This document shows, one piece after another, positions 16,035 to 24,445 of a stretch of 27,098 nucleotides of DNA. The position numbers and the translations under genes are program-made. The DNA is taken from NCBI GenBank assembly GCA_041946865.1, contig JBHGBF010000045.1:1-27098 (forward strand), given 5' to 3'. The stretch comes from RPQK01 sp041946865. Lineage in GTDB: Bacteria > Acidobacteriota > UBA6911 > RPQK01. Every line of letters starts with the position of its first letter. Position 1 is the first letter of the stretch. Under the pieces are notes generated by a model that was given only the letters and a program-made list of their open reading frames with translations, had not been told where the DNA came from and made no database searches.

Positions 16035-17029
16035 ATCCCCTCTATGATTTCCCGGATCTGGGCCTTCTGGCGCTCGGCATCGAACTTCTCGTGAGCGATC
16101 GTCTCCATCTGGGCCTGTCGTTGATGGCGTTCCTCTTCCCGCTGCTCGCAGTAGGCGACTATCTTTTCCAGGAGCTCGTCTTCGGTGATGTAGATGCTCT
16201 CGGGAGGAAGGATCTCTTCTGCCCCATCCCAAAAATGGGACAGGCTGTAGCAACCGGCCGCCATCGCTTCCAGGAGTGCCACTTGCTGGCCTTCCCAGTA
16301 GCTGTTTGAGACGAAAATGTCGATGTCTCGGAGCCACCGGGCCGTATCCTCGACTTCGTCGTGCAATGTCACGTCGGCGCTCAGGCCCAGTTTTTCGATG
16401 GCTCGCCGCGTGGCCAGGAAGTAGTCGTCAAAATAGCGGCTTTCGGCGCGCCCGCCGCCGACGTGCAGGTGGGGTCTGAGCCCTCTCTGTTTCAGCTTGT
16501 AAACCAGCAGGACCATCTCGTAGACCCGCTTGATCGGGTGGAGCCGGCAGAGCATGCCCAGATTGAATCGGAAATCGCGCAGCGGCCGCCTCCGGAACTT
16601 GTCCAGAGGGACGCCGTTATAGACGACGGTGGTCTTGTGGGCATGCTCAGGAAAGCGCTGCGTGAACTTGTACTGCATTGCGCGGCTGACCAGGATGACC
16701 TTGTCCACCTGGTTCCAGTTGATCTGGTCCGCCCAGAAGTTGATCTCGTAGGAGTGCAGCCGCGTGACGATGGGACAATAGCGCGGCATGTGACTGGCCG
16801 GGACAAGAAGCTCACTCGCCCATTCAAAGAAAGAGAGGTCGCTGCCGCGAAGAGTCGAGCGAATCCCGTGGCGATACGCCCATCGGTTGAGCCGCCCGTA
16901 GAGCAGCGGGACGTTGTAAGCCTTTTCTCTGAACACGCGGGTCTCGTAATGCTTGTTCAGATCATCGAAGATGTGTCTGAAGAAACCCCACTTTCCCTTT
17001 TCACCGACGAAAACACCGAGCCTGGTCAT
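16016..17029 (-). CDS. Family 4-type glycosyltransferase (GT-B fold)
   Basis: 337 aa, shorter than most GT4 enzymes (360-420). Features include DKVILVSRAMQYKF and TTVVYNGVPLDKF at the domain linker, NLGMLCRLHPIKRVYEMVLL, HLHVGGGRAESRYF, DVTLHDEVEDTARWL, DIFVSNSYWEGQQVALLEAM with the E-x7-E pair, and AAGCYSLSHFWDGAEEIL. The N-terminal domain is compact (GVFVGEKGKWGFFRHIFDDL). It is followed with a 19-bp overlap by the second GT4 gene, so the two are probably co-translated and may act one after the other. A stretch of 70 bp with a small CCCAGC/GCTGGG hairpin separates it from the UGM-like gene. Family firm, substrates unknown. Confidence 0.87.
   Translation of the reverse strand: MTRLGVFVGEKGKWGFFRHIFDDLNKHYETRVFREKAYNVPLLYGRLNRWAYRHGIRSTLRGSDLSFFEWASELLVPASHMPRYCPIVTRLHSYEINFWADQINWNQVDKVILVSRAMQYKFTQRFPEHAHKTTVVYNGVPLDKFRRRPLRDFRFNLGMLCRLHPIKRVYEMVLLVYKLKQRGLRPHLHVGGGRAESRYFDDYFLATRRAIEKLGLSADVTLHDEVEDTARWLRDIDIFVSNSYWEGQQVALLEAMAAGCYSLSHFWDGAEEILPPESIYITEDELLEKIVAYCEQREEERHQRQAQMETIAHEKFDAERQKAQIREIIEGICQAGV
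16037..16042 (-). promoter_or_regulatory. Ribosome binding site deciding GT4 start
   Basis: GAGGGG on the minus strand, 2-3 nt before ATG 16034 as measured to the motif edge, within the end of the upstream gene. It favours the 416-aa product over a much longer upstream frame. Confidence 0.55.
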
Positions 17030-17099
17030 ATGGCAAAAGTGCTTCGGAAGAACGCCTACTTACGCAAGGAGCGTCGCCCCAGCCTGCTGGGCCGGGCAG

Positions 17100-18911
17100 T
17101 CAGTGGATGTAATCGAGCAGACGCCTCAAAGCTCGGAATTCAGCGCCTCGGTAAGTTATGGCGCTGTAGAGAAAGACGGCCGAGTTCCGGACGAAGGCCA
17201 GGAGCCATCCCGCCAGGAACCCCGAGACCATCCCGTAGGAAAGCGCCACCAGGCTGCCCAGCGGCGTCACCCGATAGCCCGGAAAGTAGTGGCTGAGCAG
17301 GACGAGATTCGGTCCCACGATCTCGCCACCCTTCAGCACCAGCACCAGCGTGCCGATCAGGAGAATCAGACCAAAAGCAAGACCGGCCGAGAGTCCGAAA
17401 GCGACCGGATCCAGTTTGGCGAAGATACGCGCCAGTGCATCCTGCACCACCTCGGTGACCAGCGGAACGTCCCGTTCCTCTCGGATCTCTTCGTGATACT
17501 CTTGCTCGGCATTGACGCTCCAGAGGTCGTTTGTCTCGCCCTCGACCGCGTTGCGCACGGCCAGAATCCCGGTCAGCATCGCATGATCCTGGTTGTTGTA
17601 ACGATGCAGCCCGTTACGGCCGATCGTCTGGAAATTGTCGAACTGGCCGACGAAGTCTTTCACCACGTGCAGGTAATCGCCGTAGTCTGAATCATAGATC
17701 GGGTACGACTTCGGGACCCGGAAGACGCACCCGTCCTCGACATCCGCGGCCGACGCGAGACCGATCCGGTCGATTTCCTGCTTGCCCAGCTCGATCAACT
17801 CGCTGTCGGACATCGACCAGAGCTCGTCGCCTTCGGTGCAGAAGTATTCCAGCCCCAAGCTGGTCTTTGACTGGTCCGGGACCATTTCGGGGCTCCAGTT
17901 CTTGAAGTTCTGGATCCGGCCCACTTTGACTTCCGGGTCATGGATGTAAATCCAGTTATCCGGAAACAGGTCCGGCTGATTCACGATCAGGCAAACGGTC
18001 AGGAAATCGCGGTATTTCAGTTTCCGGGATGCCGCCCGGATCTCGGGTGGCGCGGGCGGATCGAGACGCTGGATGAACTCAGTCACCGGCATGCTCGAGA
18101 TGAAATCAGCGCCGGGGATGCACTGTTCCTGCCCATCCCGGCGCCGCACCGTCACCGCCAGGATCCGATGCCCGTTCCGGCGGATCTTCGCGATCTCCGA
18201 TTGCATGTAGACAGTCCCACCCGCCTGTTCGACCTTCTGCCGCATGGTCTCCCACATCATCCCGGGCCCCAGGCGAGGGTACTCGAAGCTCTCGATCAGC
18301 GTCTTCACGGTTGTCCCGGGGCTCTTGATCATGCTGATAAGGGCGACTTTCAGCGACAGGTCTTTGATTCGCTGCGCGGCCCACTCGGCCTTCAGCTCTT
18401 TGCAGGAGATCCCCCACACCTTCTCGGTGTAAGCCTTAAAGAAGGTTTCGAAAAGACGTTTCCCGAACCGATTGGTGACCCACTCCTCGAAAGTGACCTC
18501 GGTCTTGTAAGGAAAGAGGGACCACTTCAGGTAGCTGGCGCCGATCAGCAGGCTCTGGACAGGCCCCAGGCCTGTCAGGGCGTTAAACGGCTTCAGAGGA
18601 TAGTTGAAGAATTTCCTCTGGTAGTAGATCCGCGACAACCGGGGCCGGGTGATGAATTCATGCGCCAGCACCTCCCGCCAGATCTGGTTGACCGCCTTGG
18701 ATTTGGTGAAGAAGCGGTGGCCTCCCATGTCGAACCGGAATCCCTTGTATTCCTGTGTGCATGCGAGTCCCCCGACAATGTCGCTTTTCTCTATGACGAT
18801 CGGGCTGATTTGCCGCTTCGTCAATTCGTAGGCCGCGGTCAGGCCGGCCGGCCCGGCGCCGATAACGACAAAATCTCGTGCCTGGTTTTCCTGGTCTTGG
18901 TTCGTCTTCAT
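17100..18911 (-). CDS. UGM-like FAD oxidoreductase fused to a C-terminal membrane domain
   Basis: 603 aa from ATG 18911. FAD domain: DFVVIGAGPAGLTAAYEL (13-30), IVGGLACTQEYKGFRFDMGG (45-64) then HRFF. The stretch FETFFKAYTEKVWGISCKEL parallels the UGM motif 'YEkFfkgYT.KqWg..p.eL'. It is a paralogue of the 474-aa protein at 7883-9307. After about residue 493 comes a membrane domain (to about 585) with LVLKGGEIVGPNLVLLSHYF and GYRVTPLGSLVALSYG, homologous to the stand-alone 119-aa protein at 12650-13009. Its ATG overlaps the epimerase stop (ATGA), so the two are coupled. GalE-like plus UGM-like would suit galactofuranose supply, but the true substrate is unknown, and protoporphyrinogen-oxidase-like annotation is an alternative. 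Confidence 0.87.
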   Translation of the reverse strand: MKTNQDQENQARDFVVIGAGPAGLTAAYELTKRQISPIVIEKSDIVGGLACTQEYKGFRFDMGGHRFFTKSKAVNQIWREVLAHEFITRPRLSRIYYQRKFFNYPLKPFNALTGLGPVQSLLIGASYLKWSLFPYKTEVTFEEWVTNRFGKRLFETFFKAYTEKVWGISCKELKAEWAAQRIKDLSLKVALISMIKSPGTTVKTLIESFEYPRLGPGMMWETMRQKVEQAGGTVYMQSEIAKIRRNGHRILAVTVRRRDGQEQCIPGADFISSMPVTEFIQRLDPPAPPEIRAASRKLKYRDFLTVCLIVNQPDLFPDNWIYIHDPEVKVGRIQNFKNWSPEMVPDQSKTSLGLEYFCTEGDELWSMSDSELIELGKQEIDRIGLASAADVEDGCVFRVPKSYPIYDSDYGDYLHVVKDFVGQFDNFQTIGRNGLHRYNNQDHAMLTGILAVRNAVEGETNDLWSVNAEQEYHEEIREERDVPLVTEVVQDALARIFAKLDPVAFGLSAGLAFGLILLIGTLVLVLKGGEIVGPNLVLLSHYFPGYRVTPLGSLVALSYGMVSGFLAGWLLAFVRNSAVFLYSAITYRGAEFRALRRLLDYIH

Positions 18912-19843
18912 GAGTCTTTGACTCCATGTCTTTCTCGGAACCAGTTGACCGTCCGGCGCAATCCTTCGTTCACGGCCACCGTCGATTGCCAGCCCAGTTT
19001 TTCCTTGGCGCGGCTCGGATCCAGAAAGATCCGAGACACTTCGCCGGGTTTGGCTGGGCCGTAACGTGCGGGATGCGGGTACTGGCATTCCTGGGCCAGG
19101 AATCCAAAGATCCGGTTCACGGAAGTCCCGATGCCGCTCCCGATGTTCAAAACCTCGCCGCTGGCCCGGTCAAGGGCGAGCAGGTTCGCCCGGACGACAT
19201 CGGCCACGAAGACGAAATCGCGCTCCTGATCGCCGGTCCCGTTGATAAGAGGGTGCTGGCCGCTCAGCATCTGGTGGCTGAAGATGGCCACCACTCCGGC
19301 TTCACCAAACGGGTTCTGGCGAGGACCGTAGACATTCGGATACCGGAGCACCGTGTAATCGAGACCATAGTGCGCTCGGTAGAGGTAGAGGTAGTGCTCG
19401 ACCGTATGCTTGCTGGTTCCGTAGGGATCCAGGGGGTTGATCGGGTGATCCTCGCCGACCGGCACCTCGCGGGGCTCCCCGTAGACCGCACCACCGGTTG
19501 ACGCGTAAATGACCTTTCCGACAGAGAACCGGCGGCAGCACTCCAGGAGGTTCAGCGAACCCAGGATGTTGACATCCGCATAGAGCTCCGGTTCGAGCAT
19601 GGACTCCCGGACGTTGGCCCGAGCCGCCTGGTGACACACCGCTTCGGGCGATTCCTGGGCGAAAACCTCGGGTAGCGCCCGGTCTCGAATGTCGGTCTTA
19701 TAGAAGCGGGCGCGCGGGGAGAGGTGCTCCCGAAACCCGGTCGACAGGTCGTCGACCACGGCCACCTCGTGTCCTACGTTCAAAAAAGCATCGACGATGT
19801 GAGAACCGATAAAGCCGGCTCCTCCAGTAACCAGTATCTTCAT
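18908..19843 (-). CDS. NAD-dependent sugar-nucleotide epimerase (GalE-like SDR)
   Basis: 311 aa from ATG 19843. Rossmann motif TGGAGFIG (6-13), DDLSTG (31-36), the HQAA segment (71-74), catalytic STGGAVYGEP (115-124) and Tyr141-x3-Lys145 (YGTSK), then LRYPNVYGPRQNP and a DFVFVADVVRA end segment. These fit extended SDRs such as UDP-glucose 4-epimerase and related epimerases. The start is set by GAGGAA (19851-19856); an in-frame TTG at 19858 is less likely. The gene overlaps the UGM-like gene by 4 bp, which suggests one supplies the other's substrate (UDP-galactose is the obvious guess). Epimerase versus 4,6-dehydratase cannot be fully settled by eye, but the length and STGGAVYG favour epimerase. 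Confidence 0.88.
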   Translation of the reverse strand: MKILVTGGAGFIGSHIVDAFLNVGHEVAVVDDLSTGFREHLSPRARFYKTDIRDRALPEVFAQESPEAVCHQAARANVRESMLEPELYADVNILGSLNLLECCRRFSVGKVIYASTGGAVYGEPREVPVGEDHPINPLDPYGTSKHTVEHYLYLYRAHYGLDYTVLRYPNVYGPRQNPFGEAGVVAIFSHQMLSGQHPLINGTGDQERDFVFVADVVRANLLALDRASGEVLNIGSGIGTSVNRIFGFLAQECQYPHPARYGPAKPGEVSRIFLDPSRAKEKLGWQSTVAVNEGLRRTVNWFRERHGVKDS

Positions 19844-19850
19844 GTCCAGT

Positions 19851-19856
19851 TTCCTC
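19851..19856 (-). promoter_or_regulatory. Ribosome binding site deciding epimerase start
   Basis: GAGGAA on the minus strand lies about 7 nt before ATG 19843 and favours it over the upstream in-frame TTG. Confidence 0.6.
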
Positions 19857-19878
19857 AAGACTTGGGTGAGGTCAGGGT

Positions 19879-20928
19879 TTAGTAGGCGCTGACGCCGGTG
19901 TGCGAGTACGCCTTCCTCTCCGCGAGACGGGGCATGATCCCCAGCACGCCCATGGCGATGGTCTTCACGTGACTTCCGGGGATGAAGATGATGTCATCGG
20001 CCTGGACGGGAAAATCGGGTTTCTTGCCCTTGAAGATGGCCCCAAAATCGACCGGGATTTCCCGGCGCTGGCCGGTCTCATCCAAACGGACTACCACGCC
20101 CTTACTCAACCTGGCGGTCCGGGTGGGCCCTCCGGCTGCCGCCAGGGCCCGGCTTACCCACAGCTTCTCACCCAGACCCAGCGAGAAAAGGCCTGTCTGG
20201 TTGACATCCCCGACCACGAAATAGAAGCTGGTCTCTTTTTGGGGCACGTAGAAAAGATCTCCTCCCTGCAGGACGAGGTCGAGCTTCATATTTCCTCCGG
20301 CCAGCAGGGGCCTAAGGTCGACCTTGGTGATCTGGTACAAAGGCTCTTTCGACTCTGTCTGTCCAGGCTCGGGTGGGCGATAGTAGGGGTTGCGGCGGTA
20401 AAGAAGGCCGTAATCCCGGGCGACGTCATTGACTCCAGCCGCCCAGGTGATGAGGTCCATGAGGTAGGTCTTGTCGCGCAGGACATACTGGCCGGGCATG
20501 CCTACCTCTCCGAGGATGTAGACCGGCTGTGCGCGGTATTCGGTGACCAGAACCTGCACTTGCGGGTCCTTGACCAGCTTTTGATTTTTAAGTCGAGTCG
20601 CTATTTCAGCCTCCAATTCGATAGGAGTCAGGTCAGCCACCGGGACGACGCCGAGGTAAGGCAAGTGGATCTTGCCGGAGTTGCTGACCTTCACGTCAGC
20701 GAGGCTGAGGTTGCGAATGCCGGCCACAGTGATCTTCAAGGCGTCACCGGGACCCAGGTGGTAATCGGGTGACTGGCGGTAGTCAGGTGACTGGTCCTTT
20801 TCAGGCTGGTTCTGCTCAGGCTGAGACCGGCCTGTCTCCGGTGTCGCCGGCGGTGTGGACGCGGGCGTTTGGCAGTAAACCGAGCCCTGGAATGAAAGAC
20901 AGAGTAACAAAAGGATGCAGCAGCGCAT
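19879..20928 (-). CDS. Polysaccharide export protein (Wza-like, SLBB), paralogue 2
   Basis: 349 aa. An N-terminal hydrophobic signal (CCILLLLCLSFQGSVYC, residues 3-19) is followed by a Pro/Gln/Glu-rich linker (20-56). The poly_export domain starts at YHLGPGDALKITVAGI and runs through KIHLPYLGVVPVADLTPIEL and TEYRAQPVYILGEVGMPGQY. Later SLBB-like repeats include VGDVNQTGLFSLGLGEKLWV and VQADDIIFIPGS. Such proteins form the periplasmic/outer-membrane export channel. Cys19 might be lipidated, but the residues before it (SVY) are a poor lipobox. GGAGG lies 5 nt before the ATG. It is about the same length as, and clearly paralogous to, the gene 33 bp upstream. Confidence 0.92.
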   Translation of the reverse strand: MRCCILLLLCLSFQGSVYCQTPASTPPATPETGRSQPEQNQPEKDQSPDYRQSPDYHLGPGDALKITVAGIRNLSLADVKVSNSGKIHLPYLGVVPVADLTPIELEAEIATRLKNQKLVKDPQVQVLVTEYRAQPVYILGEVGMPGQYVLRDKTYLMDLITWAAGVNDVARDYGLLYRRNPYYRPPEPGQTESKEPLYQITKVDLRPLLAGGNMKLDLVLQGGDLFYVPQKETSFYFVVGDVNQTGLFSLGLGEKLWVSRALAAAGGPTRTARLSKGVVVRLDETGQRREIPVDFGAIFKGKKPDFPVQADDIIFIPGSHVKTIAMGVLGIMPRLAERKAYSHTGVSAY

Positions 20929-20961
20929 TTATGCCTCCACGGCAGAGGTTGTGACTTGGTT

Positions 20962-22041
20962 TCAGGGAATGAGGGCTGCGCCCAGATAGGCCATGCGGGG
21001 CACAAATCCCAGGAGCGCATAACCCCAGGTCTTGAACTGACTGCCGGGTATGAAGATCAGATCGTCCGGCTGGACCTTGAAGTCGGGAGCCCGTCCTTCA
21101 AGAATCGCTTTGAAATCGACTTTTTGTTCCTGGCGCACTCCGTTCTGGTCGTAGCGGACCATGACTCCTTCAGCCATTCTGGCCGTCTTGAGCGGTCCTC
21201 CGGCAGTGGAGATGGCCCTGCTGACGAGAAGATCGCCCTCGCCCGGGAGTTGGAACATCCCGGTCTTTTCAAGTTCGCCGATCATGTAGTAGTGCTTCGT
21301 CTTTCGTTCGGGAATGAACAGCACGTCGCCTTTGCGCAGCAGGGGGTTGGGATTGACGATGCCTCCCTCTTTGATCGGCCTCAAGTCGATTTCAATGACC
21401 TCGATGTCCGAGGCGTCGGCCTGCCCTGGGGCGTTCGCGAACTGACTGGGAGACGGAGGAGCGGCGTCCAGCTTGCGCCGGTGCAGGAAAGCATGGTCCG
21501 AAGCGGTGTAGTCTAGCCCCCCGGCCATGAGAATGGCGTCCATCAGGTAAAGCTCTTGCGACATGAAGATTTCTCCGGCCCGGTCGACTTCTCCCAGGAT
21601 GTAGACAGGTTTGGCCCGGTACTCTGTCACGAAGATCAGTACCTCCGGTTCCCTCATGAGCTGGTTCTCGACCATCAACCTGGCGATCTTCGCTTCCAGC
21701 TCCGAGGCGGTGATGTCGGCCGCATCCAGGACTCCGAGGTAAGGGAGACTGATCTTTCCGGACGCGCTCACCCGGACCTCCTGGTCCATGTTGTCGATTC
21801 CGACGATCTTGACCGATAGAAGGTCCCCCGGCCCGATCCGGTATTCGGGTGTAATGCCGGGAAGTCTCTCAAGGGAGACTCGAAACGAGCTTTCACTGGT
21901 CATGATTCGATCGGGCCTCGTGTACCGGTAAGCGGTTTTGGTGGGCACTTCATTGACTTGCCCGAACAACCCGGTCGTGGCCAGACAAGCGACAAGAAAA
22001 CTGACGTCTAAACTCCTGGTCAACTGAGTTTTCAGGGTCAT
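20962..22041 (-). CDS. Polysaccharide export protein (Wza-like, SLBB), paralogue 1
   Basis: 359 aa from ATG 22041, chosen because GAGGT lies 4 nt upstream and the product then begins with a signal peptide (TLKTQLTRSLDVSFLVACLA, then TTGLFGQ). A longer frame reaches 22155 but adds an unlikely polar leader. Export domain: YRIGPGDLLSVKIVGIDNMD, SGKISLPYLGVLDAADITAS, TEYRAKPVYILGEVDRAGEI; then SLBB-like GELEKTGMFQLPGEGDLLVS and VQPDDLIFIPGSQFKTWGYA. It is the first gene of the minus-strand cluster, so its upstream region should hold the main promoter. Two such paralogues in a row may form a mixed channel or serve two polymers (inference). Confidence 0.92.
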   Translation of the reverse strand: MTLKTQLTRSLDVSFLVACLATTGLFGQVNEVPTKTAYRYTRPDRIMTSESSFRVSLERLPGITPEYRIGPGDLLSVKIVGIDNMDQEVRVSASGKISLPYLGVLDAADITASELEAKIARLMVENQLMREPEVLIFVTEYRAKPVYILGEVDRAGEIFMSQELYLMDAILMAGGLDYTASDHAFLHRRKLDAAPPSPSQFANAPGQADASDIEVIEIDLRPIKEGGIVNPNPLLRKGDVLFIPERKTKHYYMIGELEKTGMFQLPGEGDLLVSRAISTAGGPLKTARMAEGVMVRYDQNGVRQEQKVDFKAILEGRAPDFKVQPDDLIFIPGSQFKTWGYALLGFVPRMAYLGAALIP

Positions 22042-22045
22042 AGAA

Positions 22046-22050
22046 ACCTC
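22046..22050 (-). promoter_or_regulatory. Ribosome binding site deciding first SLBB gene start
   Basis: GAGGT on the minus strand, 4 nt before ATG 22041. It argues for the 359-aa product. Confidence 0.6.
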
Positions 22051-22212
22051 GAATTTGTGTTTGATAGCGGTCTTTGAACTGAGAAGCGGGGTCTTGCTTA
22101 TACTGGTACTCAGCGGTCGACTCATTGCAATCCTGGTTGCTGTGTTCATCATCACTGTTATGCTCTTGGCTCAGTGCTAAAAAAGGCCGCCGCATGGGGG
22201 GAACGGATTAAT

Positions 22213-22219
22213 GGAGGAG
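22213..22219 (+). promoter_or_regulatory. Ribosome binding site for beta-helix protein gene
   Basis: GGAGGAG lies 7 nt before ATG 22227, a strong site that fixes the start. Confidence 0.7.
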
Positions 22220-22226
22220 TTGATCA

Positions 22227-24413
22227 ATGAAGAAGGTCTTGGTTTTTGGTCTTGCGGTGCTGGTACTCCAAGCGATTACACCCTCACTTCAAGCGACGAC
22301 CTGCTACTTGAGTCCCTTGGGATTTGACGGAAGCCCAGGCACCGCCGCCCAGCCCTGGGCCACATTCGGAAGAGCCTGGCAGTCGATACGCCCAGGCGAT
22401 ACACTGATCCTTCTTGATGGTGTCTACAAAACCGCGCTTCAGCCCCCTTTCGGAGGGCAGCCCGGCGCCCCGATTACCATTCGGGCATTGAATGACGGAA
22501 AAGCCGTGATTGACGGCGAGCATGTGCGAACCCCGATCTTCCTCGCCAACTACCGGAACGCGCACTACATGACGATCGAGGGCCTTATCGCCATAAACGG
22601 CACCGTTTCCCCGGCTCCCCAGCAGGTCGTCTACATAGAGACCGACCACAACATTCTCCGGAGAGTCTCGGCCTACAACGCGGATGCCGATGAGAATACG
22701 GCCGTCATCGGCCTGGGCGCCACGGCCGACTACAACCTCATCGAGGACTGCGTGGCGGCAGGTACCGGGCGCAAGATGATCAACGTCTACAAAGGACAGT
22801 ACAACACCGTTCGTCGTTGCGTGGCTTACTGGCTTGGCTGGGACGGGAAAGCCAGCTGTCAGAACTGGCCGCAGGTCACCAATATCCATGTCTACAACGG
22901 CAGTAACAACATCGTCGAGAACTCGATTGCCCTGGGGCGGATCGCTTATACCTCGATTACAGTCCACGCCAATGCGCCCGGAGTCGTAGCGGTCAACAAC
23001 CAGGTTCTGGGCTGTATCGCCATCAACGGCGGCGTAAATCCTGACGGCAGCGTCATCGAATGGCCGCTGAGCCGGCCGCAACCGACCACTTGTGATCCCA
23101 ACCAGGTATATGACTACGCGAACTGGTCCGGCCTGCGCGTGGGATTCAGTCTTTACTCGCACACCCAGGCCGAGGTGAGTAACACGCTCTTCCGGGATGA
23201 TCTGGCCTCGAATAATGCGGGCCTGGGCTTGTCCTCGATGATATCTGCCGTATCCGCCGGCAACCGGTTGGAACGAGTCACTCTTAGCGGCAACGGGCTC
23301 GGCCTGGTAAGTGACGGAGGCCCCGGAACCGACGCACTCTACTCGGAACTGCAGAAACTGGCGATTACCGACAGCAAGATCGCGGTCGTGCGCGATTCGC
23401 AAGGAAGGAGCTATCCCGCTTACACCGGCCAAGGCGCCCGGCTGCGTCACCGCTACATTGACGGTGTTCTTATGGACGGCAGCAACGGCCAGCCTGCGCA
23501 AGCTCTCTGGCCATGGCCGATGGAACAGAGAATCCGTGACGAACTGGGAATCTCGATTACCAATACGATTGCCCAAGTCATACCTGGACAGGTGAGTCCG
23601 GTCGCCGAAAGCACGAAGCCCGCCCTCCAGCTCTCCACCATGTATACCAGCTTCGGGATTGTGGCCGGCGCCGGCGCAAGCCGGCCCATCACCCTGAAAA
23701 ATCTCAGCGGCTCCCAGGGGTTCAGAGTCCAGGCGTATCGCCTGGAAAAGGGTCCCGCCTCGCCCTTCTCGACGAGTCAGGGAACCTGTCCGGCGGCGCC
23801 GTTTGTCCTTGGCCCTTCCCAGTCCTGCACGATTCAAGTCGCGCTCAAACCCGGGAGCGACGCCGCGTATTCCGATCGTCTTTACTTCGACTCTCCCGAT
23901 GCTCCCGCCTATCCGTTCCCGCCCAGGGTCTACCTCTCGGCCTTCTACCGCCAGGTGCCTGCTTCTACGGCCTTGCCTGCACTGCTTCAAGCTGAGGGGT
24001 ACAAGAGCTCGAACGGTGGATTCCAACTGAAGGCGACGACGGACAGCAACGGCAGTCTCAAGATCAGCGGGATCCAGTCGGGCGCCTGGCTCGAATACCC
24101 GATTTCGATTCCCAATGCCGGCAACTACACCATTACTGCCCGCACCTCGTCGTCCTCCAGCGCTGCCAGGTCGTTCTCGCTGCTCCTCGATGGCAACCCG
24201 ATTGCCTCTTTCTCGCCGCCTTTGACCGGCGGCTGGGAAACGTTCACGGACAGTGTAGTTTCCGGGGTCAGCCTGCCGGCCGGCTCCCACACCTTGCGCG
24301 TGAATCTGACCGCCGGTTCTTTTGACCTGAATTATCTGCATTTCTCTTTGGGAGGCAACACAGTTTCCCCGCCAAGCCCCCCGAAGAACCTGAGTGTCAT
24401 CGATGTAAAGTAG
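22227..24413 (+). CDS. Secreted right-handed beta-helix protein with CBM6-like domain
   Basis: 728 aa. Signal peptide 1-23 (KKVLVFGLAVLVLQAITPSL then QA). Residues 25-100 have the DUF1565-like opening of parallel beta-helix proteins (CYLSPLGFDGSPGTAAQPWA, RPGDTLILLDGVY, PITIRALNDGKAVIDG). Repeating rungs continue to about 385 (TIEGLIAING, HNILRRVSAYNA, YNLIEDCVAAGTG, YNTVRRCVAYW, NNIVENSIALG). A choice-of-anchor-D-like Ig domain spans about 465-575, and a CBM6-like domain about 586-707 (LLQAEGYKSSNGGF, SGAWLEYPISIPNAGNYTIT, SFDLNYLHFSLGG). The tail is a short Pro-rich piece. It may be a polysaccharide lyase, epimerase or binding protein; no catalytic residues could be assigned. It is 32 bp upstream of the glycoside hydrolase gene, so the pair is probably an operon. 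Confidence 0.88.
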   Translation: MKKVLVFGLAVLVLQAITPSLQATTCYLSPLGFDGSPGTAAQPWATFGRAWQSIRPGDTLILLDGVYKTALQPPFGGQPGAPITIRALNDGKAVIDGEHVRTPIFLANYRNAHYMTIEGLIAINGTVSPAPQQVVYIETDHNILRRVSAYNADADENTAVIGLGATADYNLIEDCVAAGTGRKMINVYKGQYNTVRRCVAYWLGWDGKASCQNWPQVTNIHVYNGSNNIVENSIALGRIAYTSITVHANAPGVVAVNNQVLGCIAINGGVNPDGSVIEWPLSRPQPTTCDPNQVYDYANWSGLRVGFSLYSHTQAEVSNTLFRDDLASNNAGLGLSSMISAVSAGNRLERVTLSGNGLGLVSDGGPGTDALYSELQKLAITDSKIAVVRDSQGRSYPAYTGQGARLRHRYIDGVLMDGSNGQPAQALWPWPMEQRIRDELGISITNTIAQVIPGQVSPVAESTKPALQLSTMYTSFGIVAGAGASRPITLKNLSGSQGFRVQAYRLEKGPASPFSTSQGTCPAAPFVLGPSQSCTIQVALKPGSDAAYSDRLYFDSPDAPAYPFPPRVYLSAFYRQVPASTALPALLQAEGYKSSNGGFQLKATTDSNGSLKISGIQSGAWLEYPISIPNAGNYTITARTSSSSSAARSFSLLLDGNPIASFSPPLTGGWETFTDSVVSGVSLPAGSHTLRVNLTAGSFDLNYLHFSLGGNTVSPPSPPKNLSVIDVK

Positions 24414-24434
24414 AGCCGGAACTGAGGACTTCAG

Positions 24435-24440
24435 GGAGGT
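24435..24440 (+). promoter_or_regulatory. Ribosome binding site supporting a TTG start
   Basis: GGAGGT sits 5 nt before TTG 24446. No in-frame ATG lies nearby and a signal peptide follows, so TTG is the best start for the hydrolase. Confidence 0.65.
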
Positions 24441-24445
24441 GGACA

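Larger units (their letters stand above)
22042..22226. promoter_or_regulatory. 185-bp divergent intergenic region (bidirectional promoter expected)
   Basis: It separates the minus-strand biosynthesis cluster from the plus-strand secreted-protein genes and must carry start signals for at least one direction. It is more AT-rich than its surroundings. A plus-strand candidate is TTGAAC (22074-22079), 19 bp, then TATACT (22099-22104); the spacing is long. On the minus strand TATAAG and TATCAA can be seen but without a matched -35. No convincing sigma-54 site was found. An A-run then GGCCGCC lies near 22178-22190. Confidence 0.45.

Noticed and set aside
16035..16337. N-terminal 101-residue extension of the 416-aa GT4
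   Set aside because: It lies wholly inside the upstream GT4 gene in another frame and is Arg/Gly/Pro-rich; the GAGGGG site marks ATG 16034.
17940..19064. 374-codon plus-strand frame opposite the FAD protein and epimerase
   Set aside because: No recognisable motif, and the minus-strand genes have GxGxxG, YxxxK and coupled start/stop signals.
18912..19088. 59-residue N-terminal extension of the 603-aa FAD protein
   Set aside because: It overlaps the epimerase coding sequence; the ATGA overlap at 18908-18911 gives a natural start shortly before the FAD-binding motif.
22099..22104. Firm sigma-70 promoter call for the plus-strand genes
   Set aside because: TATACT is good but the best upstream TTGAAC is 19 bp away and no other support is visible, so it is given only as a candidate within the intergenic region.
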